Positions 7,098-15,337 of a stretch of DNA of 64,000 nt are shown in pieces (position 1 is the stretch's first letter; each line of letters opens with the position of its first letter). Below the pieces are notes generated by a model. The model ran no database searches. It saw only the letters and a program-made list of their open reading frames with translations, and was not told the origin of the DNA. The stretch is from contig OY969812.1 in assembly GCA_963703335.1 (NCBI GenBank), positions 2,666,001-2,730,000 on the forward strand. The letters run 5' to 3'. The translations under genes and the position numbers were made by a program. This DNA is from VRUE01 sp963703335 (GTDB taxonomy: Bacteria > Actinomycetota > Thermoleophilia > Solirubrobacterales > 70-9).

Positions 7098-10058
7098 CTA
7101 CTTGGTCGCGGTGAGCGTCGCGGTCGTGTAAGCGGTGCCTTCTGCGGCAGATGCGGTTACCGTTTCGGTGAAGGTGCCGGAGGATTTGGACGTGTAGGTG
7201 AAGGTCGTCGCCGATTCGGCGGCACCCGTGCTGGGAATCGCAAGCGGAGTGCCACCGATCGTGCCGCTGCCGCCCGTTACCACTACTTTGGCGGCGTGGC
7301 CCGTCCCGACGGCGCTAACCGTGTTGCCAACGCTGTCGGTGACGGCGACCTTGGCGCTGACCGTGCCGCTGTTGCCGAGCCCGGTCAGGGTGCAGGTGAA
7401 GAGGCAGTTGGAGCCCAGGGCGCCGGCGCTGATGTTGATGCTGGTCAGCCCCCACCGCACCGCTGCGCCTGGCGAGACGGTCACCGCCAGCGGCGTCGGG
7501 TTGGAGATCGTGCCGTCGCTGACCGTGATGCTCGCCGCTCCGGCCAGGTTGAGTTTCATCACACCGTTTTTCGAAGAGGAGACGCTGGCCACTCCGTTGG
7601 TAAAGGTGATCGCGGTGGTGCTGCCAAAGTTGATGGCTGTGCCGGCACTGTTGACCACGGAGGGAAGCGTTCCGTTCGGGCTGGCCGAGGAGCCGGAGAA
7701 GATGAGGTTCTTGGCACCGGTGTAGGTGGTGACCGTGTTGACGTAAGCGTCCTGCGCCGTGATCGTCAGGTTGTCGGCTGCGGCGGCGACCGGCGTGGTT
7801 GTGGCGGCAGCGAGTAGGAGTTTCGAAGCCGTCGTCGCGACCGTCAGCGAAACGTTTGCCGTGGTGAAGGTGCCATCGCTCGCATTGATCGTTGTCGAGC
7901 CAATTTTGTAGAGCTTCATCACGCCGTTTTTTACACCCGACACGGCCGCAACCCCTTGGCTGAAGTTAATTGAGGTCACGGTGCCGAAGGCGACGTCGGT
8001 TCCGGAGGAGTCTGAGACTGTCGGGACGTTCCCACCGGGGCTGGCCAAGGCGCCGGTGAAGGTGATGCTTTTAGCGCCGCTGTAGGTGGTCGCGACGTTG
8101 CCGTAGGTGTCCTGGGCGGTGGTGGTGAGGTTGTCGGCAGCGCCGGCCGTGGGAGTGATCGTGGCGGCGCCGAGCACGAGTTTCGAGGCCGCGAGCGGGG
8201 AAACGATCACTTTCAGCGGTGTGCTGGAGATCGAGCCGTCGCTGACGACGAGGCTCGCCTCCTCGGCGTCGTAGAGTTTCATCACGCCGTTTTTGGTCGT
8301 GGAGACGGTCGCGACGCCGGAGGTGAATGTGATCGCGGTGGCGCTGCCGAAGTTGGTGGCGGTGCCGGAGCTGTTGGCGACCGTCGGTTTGTTGGCACCG
8401 GGGCTCGCCGAGGCACCGGAAAAGGTAAGGCTCTTGGATCCGGTGTAGGTGGTGACCGTGTTTTCGTAGATGTCGAGGGCGGTGATTGTGAGGTTGACCG
8501 AAGCCCCCGCCGCTGGGGTTGTCGCTGAAGCGGCAAGCAGGAGTCGCGTGGCGGTGGTGGCGACTGTGACGACCAAGGCGGTGGGGGTGAGGAGGGTGCC
8601 GTCGGTGACTTTGAGGCTGGTCGAGCCGCCCTTGTAGAGCTTCATCGCCCCGTTTTTAGCGGCGCTGACAGCGGCCACGCCGGCGCTGAAGTCGATCGTC
8701 GCGGCGCTGCCGAAGGCAACGTCAGAGCCGGCGGAGTCGGAAACGGTGGGCAGGGTTCCATTTGGGCTGGCCGAGGCGCCGGAGAAGGTGAGGCTCTTGG
8801 AGCCGGTGTAGGTGGTCGCGACGTTGCCGTAGGTGTCCTGGGCGGTCGTCGTGAGGTTGTCGGTGGCGCCCGCCGCCGGGGTCGTGGTGGCGGCCGTGAG
8901 CACGAACTTCGATGCGGCGAGCGGAGTTACGGTCACCTCCAGCGGTGTTTTGGTCGAGATCGAGCCATCGCTGACGTTGATGTCGGGTTCGCCGCTTGCG
9001 TAGAGCCTCATCAGGCCGTTTTTGGACGAGGAGACGGTGGCTACCCCGGCGGTGAAGGTGATCGCGGTGGTGCTGCCGAAATTGACCGCGGTTCCGCTGC
9101 TGTTGACCACGGTGGGCACCGTTCCGCCGGGGCTGGCCGAGGCGCCGGAGAAGGTGAGGCTCTTGGAGCCCGTGTAGGTGGTCGCAACGTTGCCGTAGGC
9201 GTCCTGGGCGGTGGTGGTGAGGTTGTCGGCTTCGCCGGCGGCAGGTGTGGCGGCGGCGGCCGTGAGCACGAATTTCGATGCGGTAGCGGCGGAAACCGTC
9301 ACTCCCAACGGCGCTTTGGTTGAGATCGAGCCGTCGCTGACGCTGAGGCTGGCCGAGCCGCCTTTATAGAGCTTCATCGCCCCGTTTTTGGACGAGGAGA
9401 CGGTGGCCACGCCGGCGCTGAAGTCGATCGTCGCGGCGCTGCCGAAGGCAACGTCGGAGCCGGCGGAATCGGAAACGGTGGGCAGGGTTCCATTCGGGCT
9501 GGCCGAGGCGCCGGAGAAGGTGAGGCTCTTGGAGCCGGCATAGGTGGTGACCGTGCCGCCGCCTGCGTCCTTGGCTGTGATCGTCAGGTCGTCCGCGGCG
9601 CCGGCGGTCGGGGTGAGTGAGGCAGCGCTGAGCGTGAAGTGGTCGGCGGGACCGATGGTTACCGTCGCCGCTTTGCTCGGGCTTGCCACCGACCAGGAAC
9701 GCCACTTTGCCGTGACCACGTAGGTGTAGGTGCCCGCTTTGAGGCCGCTGTCGACGCAGCTCGTCACGACCAGCGTCGTGTTGCACGTGCCAGCGGGGTC
9801 CGCTCCATCGCGTTTGACCGTGTAGGTCACGCTGCCGGCCCCGGGCGCCGGGACCGTGGCCCAGCTCAAGGCGACCGTCCCACCCGCCGCCGGCGTGGCG
9901 GTCGCGATCGAGGGCTGGGAGAGCATCGAGATCGTCTTCGGGCTGCTGCTACCGGAGCCCGTCGTGGTGAAGTAGGCGACGGCGATGCCGGCCGCGCTTA
10001 CGGCCAGCAGGGCGACGATCGCGATGGTCGCGACGCCGGTGGGCAGCAGCCGCCTCAT
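7098..10058 (-). CDS. large exported protein with six Ig-like repeats
   Basis: 986 residues. The N-terminus has a hydrophobic helix ending AGIAVAYFTTTGSGSSS, like other exported proteins of this organism (see 10819-11289). A fibronectin-like region (about 45-135) comes before six tandem repeats of about 120 residues, each with variants of LTTTAQDTYGNVATTYTG, KSLTFSGASASP and SSKNGVMKLY. The C-terminus (about 861-986) is a different beta-rich domain with one Cys pair. Probably a surface or fibre-like protein (inference). Last gene of a three-gene operon; its ATG overlaps the TGA of the upstream gene. Confidence 0.85.
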   Translation of the reverse strand: MRRLLPTGVATIAIVALLAVSAAGIAVAYFTTTGSGSSSPKTISMLSQPSIATATPAAGGTVALSWATVPAPGAGSVTYTVKRDGADPAGTCNTTLVVTSCVDSGLKAGTYTYVVTAKWRSWSVASPSKAATVTIGPADHFTLSAASLTPTAGAADDLTITAKDAGGGTVTTYAGSKSLTFSGASASPNGTLPTVSDSAGSDVAFGSAATIDFSAGVATVSSSKNGAMKLYKGGSASLSVSDGSISTKAPLGVTVSAATASKFVLTAAAATPAAGEADNLTTTAQDAYGNVATTYTGSKSLTFSGASASPGGTVPTVVNSSGTAVNFGSTTAITFTAGVATVSSSKNGLMRLYASGEPDINVSDGSISTKTPLEVTVTPLAASKFVLTAATTTPAAGATDNLTTTAQDTYGNVATTYTGSKSLTFSGASASPNGTLPTVSDSAGSDVAFGSAATIDFSAGVAAVSAAKNGAMKLYKGGSTSLKVTDGTLLTPTALVVTVATTATRLLLAASATTPAAGASVNLTITALDIYENTVTTYTGSKSLTFSGASASPGANKPTVANSSGTATNFGSATAITFTSGVATVSTTKNGVMKLYDAEEASLVVSDGSISSTPLKVIVSPLAASKLVLGAATITPTAGAADNLTTTAQDTYGNVATTYSGAKSITFTGALASPGGNVPTVSDSSGTDVAFGTVTSINFSQGVAAVSGVKNGVMKLYKIGSTTINASDGTFTTANVSLTVATTASKLLLAAATTTPVAAAADNLTITAQDAYVNTVTTYTGAKNLIFSGSSASPNGTLPSVVNSAGTAINFGSTTAITFTNGVASVSSSKNGVMKLNLAGAASITVSDGTISNPTPLAVTVSPGAAVRWGLTSINISAGALGSNCLFTCTLTGLGNSGTVSAKVAVTDSVGNTVSAVGTGHAAKVVVTGGSGTIGGTPLAIPSTGAAESATTFTYTSKSSGTFTETVTASAAEGTAYTTATLTATK
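7479..9647 (-). repeat. six tandem ~360-bp repeats coding Ig-like domains
   Basis: Within the 986-residue protein, residues about 138-860 form six units of about 120 residues. Neighbouring units keep long identical stretches at DNA level, for example the segment coding GSKSLTFSGASASP, which suggests expansion by recombination. The boundaries are by eye. Confidence 0.85.
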
Positions 10059-10798
10059 CCCCGCGCCGTCCCGAAGAAGGCCAGCGGGAACTGGGTCCGC
10101 TGGCAGGTGTCCTGGTTGACGGGGAGGTCGCGCAGCTGGATCGCCGGCGCCGAGGCGCCCGGCGTGGGAAGGCTCACCGAGGCGCCCGCCGGCACCTTGA
10201 TCGGGGCTGCGCTGGAGGCGCTCGAGCCGTTCAGGATGAGATTCTCGGCGCTGGCGCAGCCGGGCGGACTAGCTGTCGCCCTGACCTGCAAGCTGGTGAC
10301 GAAGATCGGTACCGGATTTGGGTTGGAGATCGTCAGCGGCAGCGCCTGGGCCGGCGCCCCCGGGAAGAGAGCGCTCAGGCCGGCCAGCTGCGGCACGATC
10401 GAGAAGTCCTTCGGCTCGAGCACCCTCCAGCGGAAGCGGGCGGCCTTGCTGCGCGCGCCCCGGGCACCGACGGTCCGCACCGAGAAGGCGTGGATGCCGA
10501 CCGCCAGTTTGCCGAGCACGAGCGGCGACTGGCAGGCGGTCCAGCGGCGTCCGTCGAGGCGGCACTGGAAGCGCGGGTTGCGGCCGCGGGCGGTGAACGT
10601 GAAGCGGGCGCTGCTCGAGGCGGCCACCTTGTCTGGATGCTGGCCGATCTTCGGCTTCGGCAGTGAGACGCCCACCCGGCTCCGCTCCGAGGGGGGAGCA
10701 GAGCCGGGGTGCGAATCGCGTGGAGAGGAGGCGTAGGCGACGGCGCCGAGGCCGGCGATTCCGACCAGCAGGGCGAGCACGCCCTTAGAGCTGCGCAT
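10055..10798 (-). CDS. exported protein with beta-sandwich domains
   Basis: 247 residues. Signal-type N-terminus (GVLALLVGIAGLGAVAYAS). The middle region FQCRLDGRRWTACQSP with LAVGIHAFSVR matches the short Ig-like segment common in actinobacterial secreted proteins. The C-terminal half (LTISNPNPVPIFVTSLQV and NQDTCQRTQFPLAF) resembles the C-terminal part of the next upstream protein (VNQDACQGATLTLHL), so the two may be related. Middle gene of the operon; its stop overlaps the start of the repeat protein (ATGA). Confidence 0.75.
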   Translation of the reverse strand: MRSSKGVLALLVGIAGLGAVAYASSPRDSHPGSAPPSERSRVGVSLPKPKIGQHPDKVAASSSARFTFTARGRNPRFQCRLDGRRWTACQSPLVLGKLAVGIHAFSVRTVGARGARSKAARFRWRVLEPKDFSIVPQLAGLSALFPGAPAQALPLTISNPNPVPIFVTSLQVRATASPPGCASAENLILNGSSASSAAPIKVPAGASVSLPTPGASAPAIQLRDLPVNQDTCQRTQFPLAFFGTARG

Positions 10799-10818
10799 TG
10801 CCCCGTCGCCCTTCTGAA

Positions 10819-11289
10819 CTAGTTGTTGGTCAGGTGCAGCGTCAGCGTCGCACCCTGGCAGGCGTCTTGATTGACACCGGTTTCGTTCATCGCCAGCGTG
10901 CCAGTGGCGGAGACGCTCTGGCCGTTGCCGGGAGGGAAGACCTGATTGACGGGAACCGCCGCCATCGTGAAGTCGGGGTTGCCGCCGCTGATCGCGGTGC
11001 TGCAGCCCGAGTGCCCGGAGTCGACGGTGATGCTCGCGAGGCTGACCGTGCCGACCCGCTGCACGCCTTCGGAGGGGTTGTCGACGGTGAAGCTCACTGG
11101 CGACGACGAGCCCGGGTAGAGGTCACCGGTGATCGAGGCGTTCAGGGTCACCGCCGAGCTGGAGCCCACGCTCGCCGATCCGGTGCCCGAGCCGCTCGAG
11201 GTGAAGTAGGCAAGCGCGACCCCCGCCGCGGCGACAGCGATCGTGCAGCCAAGGGCCACGAATACTCGTTTTTGTGTAATCCAGCTCAT
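10819..11289 (-). CDS. small exported protein with TasA/SipW-like N-terminus
   Basis: 156 residues from the ATG at 11289, which has a strong ribosome site (AGGAAGAGGAG) just upstream; a longer frame to 11421 is rejected. The hydrophobic helix ends in VALAYFTSSGSGTGSA, similar in layout to SipW-processed fibre subunits and to pseudopilin-like actinobacterial exports. The rest is beta-rich with a Cys pair (SGCSTAISGG and NQDACQG). First gene of the operon 11289-7098, which likely builds a surface structure (inference). Confidence 0.75.
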   Translation of the reverse strand: MSWITQKRVFVALGCTIAVAAAGVALAYFTSSGSGTGSASVGSSSAVTLNASITGDLYPGSSSPVSFTVDNPSEGVQRVGTVSLASITVDSGHSGCSTAISGGNPDFTMAAVPVNQVFPPGNGQSVSATGTLAMNETGVNQDACQGATLTLHLTNN

Positions 11290-11620
11290 CAATTCTCCTC
11301 TTCCTTTAGCGATATCGACGGATTTACGAGGTCCGTCGGCGATCCGGCATCGGCCAAATGCCGGATTGCCTTGAGCGAGGAAAAGGCAGACGGTTTTTTT
11401 GTTCTTGTCCGCGTTGTACAACGAGACTCTTTGCGCCGCTCAGCGCCGTTCGTAGACGCGGACGGTGTAGCCATTGGAGTTGTCGCCCTGAACGCTGGCC
11501 GTGATCCAGGTAGGCGGTTAGCGGCAGCGAGCGCGCATCCGACATTGACCCCGCTCTAGTGTGGTGAATGTCGGATGCGTGGCTACGAGCCCGTCTCCGG
11601 GCTGCTGTACAGATTCCGAC
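11290..11620. other. intergenic region with a structured leader of the export operon
   Basis: No gene fits this 331-base gap. On the minus strand, about 55-90 bases before the ATG at 11289, there is a perfect 9-bp hairpin (ATCCGGCAT / ATGCCGGAT, arms 11342-11350 and 11358-11366) nested in GGC/GCC and CCGTC/GACGG stems. It looks like a folded 5' leader. The motif GGCAATCC in it recalls a c-di-GMP-I riboswitch, but the rest of that consensus is not clear. Confidence 0.4.
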
Positions 11621-12445
11621 ATGGGCGAATTCCGCTACGAAGGGCACCGGCTCGAGTACGACTCCTACGGGGAGGGGGAGCGGGTGCTCGTGCTCGTGCA
11701 TGGGCTGCTGATGAACAGGCGCATGTTCGAGCGGCTGGGGCCGGAGCTGGCGGCCGCTGGCAACCGGGTGATCTGCCTCGACCTGCTTGGGCACGGGCGC
11801 TCGGATCGGCCCGAGGATCTGCGGCTCTACTCGATGCCGCTTTTCGCGCGTCAGGTGGTTGCGCTGCTCGACCACCTCGAGCTTTCCTCGGCCGTTGTCG
11901 GCGGGACGTCCCTTGGCGCCAATGTCGGCCTCGAGCTGGCGGTGCGCTATCCCGAGCGGGCGCGCGGGCTCTTCGTCGAGATGCCGGTTCTCGACAACGC
12001 CCTTCCCGCCGTTGCCGGAGCGTTCACGCCGGTCTTGCTCGGCCTGCGCTACGGCCGGCCGGCCTTCGAGCTGGTCTCGCGCTTCACCTCGCTCGTTCCC
12101 CGCACGAACTACCTCCTCGACATCGGCCTCGACTGGGTGCGCCAGCGCCCCGGCCCCTCGGGCGCGGTGCTGGAGGGCCTTCTGCTCGGTGAGACGGCGC
12201 CGCACCGCAGGGAGCGCCTCGGGATCGAGCAGCCGACCCTGATCGTCGGCCATCCCCGCGACCCACTCCACCCTTTCAGCGACTCCGGCATGCTGGCCGA
12301 AGAGCTGGCCAACGCGCGCCTGGTCGAGGCCAGCTCGATCTTCGAGTGGCGGATCAGGCCGCAGCGCCTCACCGGCGAGCTTACGGCGTTCCTCTCCGAG
12401 CTCTCAGATCTTCAGCGAGGTCCAGAGCGGTCGGTGGTCGGATAG
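11621..12445 (+). CDS. alpha/beta hydrolase
   Basis: 274 residues from the ATG at 11621. The alpha/beta-hydrolase fold shows VLVLVHGLLMNRRMF (oxyanion region), DLLGHGRSDRPE, and the nucleophile elbow GGTSLGAN with Ser in the TSLG position. The acid is probably in GHPRDPLHPF, but the usual C-terminal catalytic His is replaced by IFEWRIRPQRLT, so the triad cannot be confirmed by eye. Substrate unknown. The 3' end overlaps the convergent nuclease-fold gene by 42 bases. Confidence 0.85.
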   Translation: MGEFRYEGHRLEYDSYGEGERVLVLVHGLLMNRRMFERLGPELAAAGNRVICLDLLGHGRSDRPEDLRLYSMPLFARQVVALLDHLELSSAVVGGTSLGANVGLELAVRYPERARGLFVEMPVLDNALPAVAGAFTPVLLGLRYGRPAFELVSRFTSLVPRTNYLLDIGLDWVRQRPGPSGAVLEGLLLGETAPHRRERLGIEQPTLIVGHPRDPLHPFSDSGMLAEELANARLVEASSIFEWRIRPQRLTGELTAFLSELSDLQRGPERSVVG

Positions 12446-13372
12446 GTAGTACTTGACGTAGGAGCGGAAGAGGCTCTGCTCCTTTTTGGTCGGTCCCCAG
12501 AGTTTGCGGAAGAGGGCGCCGTCGAAGTCGAAGACGCCGCTGCGCTCGATCGCTTCTTCGATCGGGCCGGGGAAGACAGCCATCTGGTCGTACTGGGCAT
12601 CGTCGTTGAGATTTGAGCCGCCGACCTTGGTCGAGTGGGGCGGCAGGTGCAGGCCTTTGCTTGTTAGCGCCCGGAAGATCGGGTCGCTCTCGTCACGCAC
12701 GGGGAGGTTGAAGTCGCCGAGGGCGATCACGTTCGGCGTGTAGGAATTTTTGCTGCGGCGGCGCAGGTCGGCCCAGCGGCCGATTGCGTAAGCCTCGAGG
12801 CAGCGGCGATCGATCGATTTTTTGTCCTCCTTGCCGAAGTAGAGGTGGACGTCGGCGACGACGAACTCAAGTTTGCCGACGCGCAGCGAGACTAGGTACG
12901 GGTTGCGGTCGAAGCCTTCGAACTTCTGTTTGACCTCCGGCAGTTTCACGCTGGCGAGGTCTTTCGGCGGCACGGTGATGCGGCCGATCTCGTCCAACAG
13001 TGTGGCCTTCTCGCTATCGAAGAGGACGGCGTAGCGCTCCCGGTTGCCGCCCGGGTCGGAGAAGATCGCCCGATAGCGTTTGGGCAGCTGCGCCATGATC
13101 CCGTTGAGGCCGCTGAGATCGTCGTTGGTCTCTTGGATCGCGATCACGTCGAACCAGCCGATGATCTCGGCGATCAGCTTGTAGTCCTTCTCACGCCGTT
13201 GCTGAACCCCGAGGTTGGCGATGTTCCAGGTAGCCAGCCGCAGACGGTTGCGGCTGGCCGGCGGGATCAGCCGGTCCTCCTTGCCTTCCTGCGTGGGGTA
13301 GTCGCGCAGCGCTTTCAGCTGTGCGTCGAGGTCGTAGTCGTAGTCGGTACGGGGCTTGGGGAAGGCCGGCAT
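12404..13372 (-). CDS. endonuclease/exonuclease/phosphatase family protein
   Basis: 322 residues with the EEP-fold signature in order: RLATWNIANLG, the metal-binding Glu in IAIQETND, ALGDFNLP, and the C-terminal SDHRPLW. The His and Asp of the general base pair are present (VVADVHLYFG, SDHRP). No signal peptide, so cytoplasmic. Could be a DNA- or RNA-acting nuclease or a phosphatase; sequence does not decide. Divergent from the tRNA operon, 192 bases apart. Confidence 0.87.
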   Translation of the reverse strand: MPAFPKPRTDYDYDLDAQLKALRDYPTQEGKEDRLIPPASRNRLRLATWNIANLGVQQRREKDYKLIAEIIGWFDVIAIQETNDDLSGLNGIMAQLPKRYRAIFSDPGGNRERYAVLFDSEKATLLDEIGRITVPPKDLASVKLPEVKQKFEGFDRNPYLVSLRVGKLEFVVADVHLYFGKEDKKSIDRRCLEAYAIGRWADLRRRSKNSYTPNVIALGDFNLPVRDESDPIFRALTSKGLHLPPHSTKVGGSNLNDDAQYDQMAVFPGPIEEAIERSGVFDFDGALFRKLWGPTKKEQSLFRSYVKYYLSDHRPLWTSLKI

Positions 13373-13446
13373 GGGGCGAGCCTATGCAGAAAAACTGGCT
13401 GATCGATCAAGAAATACTTGAGCTTCGAAAAATAAGTCCCAATGTC

Positions 13447-13460
13447 CGTACTTTGGTACG
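13447..13460 (+). promoter_or_regulatory. inverted repeat / TTGGTACG motif upstream of the tRNA operon
   Basis: CGTAC-TTTG-GTACG, a perfect 5-bp inverted repeat, lies about 105 bases before the tRNA. Its right half is TTGGTACG, also found at 57888 and 59530 just before the two double-TetR genes. A possible TAGGAT box follows 12 bases after TTGGTA, too close for a normal -35/-10 pair, so I read the motif as a candidate operator rather than a -35 box. The rest of 13373-13564 holds no gene. Confidence 0.45.
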
Positions 13461-13564
13461 TATGGAGTGCTAGGATGCCCCAGAAATCTGGAGCGGTCAG
13501 AGAGATTAGGGGACCCCGGGAGAGGGACCTCAGGGAGCTTCAAGGGAGGAGCCCCACCCATAGC

Positions 13565-13637
13565 GCACCAGTGCCTTAATCGGTCAAAGGGCCGGCCTTA
13601 AAAGCCGGAGATCCGGGTTCGAGCCCCGGCTGGTGCA
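13565..13637 (+). tRNA. unusual class I tRNA with anticodon UAA
   Basis: Folds completely: acceptor GCACCAG/CTGGTGC, U8, D stem CCTT/AAGG with G18-G19 and A21, anticodon stem CCGGC/GCCGG with loop CTTAAAA (U33, anticodon U34-A35-A36), variable loop AGAT (4 nt, A15-U48 Levitt pair possible), T stem CCGGG/CCCGG with loop TTCGAGC, A73. No encoded CCA. The anticodon reads the Leu codon UUA, yet bacterial tRNA-Leu is class II with a long variable arm, absent here. It also lacks ArgRS identity elements (A20, C35). It lies 29 bases before an ArgRS-like gene and is probably co-transcribed with it. A standard scan might label it Leu(UAA); identity is more likely set by the neighbouring synthetase. Confidence 0.9.
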
Positions 13638-13666
13638 TCGGAAAGGAAACGGACCGGTGATCGGCT

Positions 13667-15337
13667 ATGGCGAACAATCTCTTTGACCAACTAGATCAGC
13701 TCTCGATTGGCGGCGAGGGACGGCCGCTCTGGGCCGCACGGGCTCCCTACCAGCCGCAGGATCGCTACGACCTGATGTTGGTGCCGCGGGTGAAGGGCTG
13801 GGAGGAAGAACCCGAGGCGATCGCCGCACTGGAGCGGATCGAACGCGAGCCCTGGGTGGAGGCCATCGACCGCAGCGGAAGGCAGGTTTGGGCGCGCCTC
13901 TCGAACGAGTGGGTCGAGGAGAAGGGCGCGGCACTCCTCGCCGCCGACGCCGGTGAGGCACCCCACGCCGATCTCGCCGCGGGCCGACGCTACGCGCTCA
14001 ACTTCTGGGACGCCAACTCGACCAAGGCCCTGCACATCGGCCACCTGCGCAACCTGGCGCTCGGCAACGCGCTCGGCTCGGCGTTGACCGAGGCGGGCGG
14101 CAAGGTCGAGCGCCGCAGCATCATCTGCGACGTCGGCCGCAGCATGGGCGAGGCGATGGCAGGCGTGGTCAAGAGCGGACGCCACACGCAATCCTCGCTC
14201 GACAGCGGCGAGAAGAGCGACCACTTCGTCGGCGCTTGCTACGCCGAGTACGTCAAGTCCGGCCCGTCGCTCAACGGAAGCGCCGAGGAGCCGGGCGACT
14301 CCCTGACCCGTGAGCTCGATGTCCACCACGACAGCGCCGACGAGCTGCTGCAGAGCGTCCTCAACGGCGATCAGGCCGCAATCGAGCTCTGGTCGAAGAC
14401 GCGCGCCTGGGTCATCTCAGGCCAGCGCAAGACCCTTGCCCGCCTCGGCATCTCCTTTGATCGGGTCTTCTTCGAGTCCGATTTCCTGCCCGAGGTTGCC
14501 GAGCTGTCCAACCTCGGACTCGAGCACGGCATGCTCCAGCGCCGCGCCGACGGCGCCGTCGTCTACTTGACCAACCACGAGGAGCTGGAGGAAATGCCGT
14601 TGCTGCGGGCCGACGGTCTGCCGACCCAGCACATGCGTGCGCTCGCCTACTGGATGGCCGCGCCCGGTCTCGAAGGGACCACCTCGATCCAGATCTGCGG
14701 AGCGGAGTGGGCGGCCCACGTCACCTGCCGCCGCCAGCTGATGGACGAGATGATGGCCAAGGGGGCGGGGGCCGAGATCAACCATCCCAAGCACGACGTC
14801 TTCCACGGGATGGTCTCCAAACAGCGGCAGTCGGTTTCCTCGAGCAAGAAGGACGCGCTGCTCATCGACGATCTGGCCGAGTGGATCGACGGAGCGCTCG
14901 ACGAGGGGGAAGAGCGCGTCGGAGTGCGCCGCCGCCATCCTGCCGCCGAAGCGATCGTGCCCCAGGTCGCGCTCGGCTTCTTCCTCATGCACGACAACAC
15001 CAAACCGCTCGATTTCGACCCGGACAAGCTCTTGCGCGCGGAGCAGAACCTCGGCTGGGACCTGGCTCGCGCTCGTGCACACAATGGCAACGGCCTCGGC
15101 GGCTCAGCCGATCCCGCCCAGGACCCGGACTACCGCTTTGCCCTGGTCCAGTCGGAGATGTACCGGCGCCATCTGCAGCAGGCGGTTGAGCGGCTCGACG
15201 TCAACCCGCTGGCGAAATACGTCGCCCACCTGTCGCGCTGGTATGTGGAGGAGGACCGGGAGCCGCACGTTCAGGAGGCGATTCAGGCGGCGCTCGCCCA
15301 GGGGGCTCGCGGCCTCGGCTTGGAGACGGTGCGATGA
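13667..15337 (+). CDS. arginyl-tRNA-synthetase-like class I synthetase
   Basis: 556 residues. Class I motifs: LHIGHLRN (HIGH at 123-126) preceded by NFWDANSTKA where ArgRS has its N-P-T/N-P-N segment; LLRADGLPTQHMRALAYW matching the ArgRS 'DGTxxYxTRDIAY' region; and SVSSSKKD (389-396) in the KMSKS position, followed by LIDDLAEWIDGALDEG. The C-terminal helical domain (about 490-556) is short compared with the ArgRS anticodon-binding domain, and the N-terminal 100 residues do not look like the normal Add-1 domain. Not a housekeeping ArgRS. Likely charges the adjacent tRNA(UAA) with an amino acid made by the following genes (inference). Its stop overlaps the next start (ATGA). Confidence 0.88.
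   Translation: MANNLFDQLDQLSIGGEGRPLWAARAPYQPQDRYDLMLVPRVKGWEEEPEAIAALERIEREPWVEAIDRSGRQVWARLSNEWVEEKGAALLAADAGEAPHADLAAGRRYALNFWDANSTKALHIGHLRNLALGNALGSALTEAGGKVERRSIICDVGRSMGEAMAGVVKSGRHTQSSLDSGEKSDHFVGACYAEYVKSGPSLNGSAEEPGDSLTRELDVHHDSADELLQSVLNGDQAAIELWSKTRAWVISGQRKTLARLGISFDRVFFESDFLPEVAELSNLGLEHGMLQRRADGAVVYLTNHEELEEMPLLRADGLPTQHMRALAYWMAAPGLEGTTSIQICGAEWAAHVTCRRQLMDEMMAKGAGAEINHPKHDVFHGMVSKQRQSVSSSKKDALLIDDLAEWIDGALDEGEERVGVRRRHPAAEAIVPQVALGFFLMHDNTKPLDFDPDKLLRAEQNLGWDLARARAHNGNGLGGSADPAQDPDYRFALVQSEMYRRHLQQAVERLDVNPLAKYVAHLSRWYVEEDREPHVQEAIQAALAQGARGLGLETVR

Noticed and set aside
7479..9647. CRISPR array or DNA satellite
   Set aside because: The periodic sequence is coding, with ~360-bp units translating to Ig-like domains; no short spaced repeats.
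13565..13637. Ordinary tRNA-Leu(UAA), that is a bldA counterpart
   Set aside because: The variable loop is four bases; a tRNA-Leu needs a long variable arm. The anticodon alone would give the Leu label.
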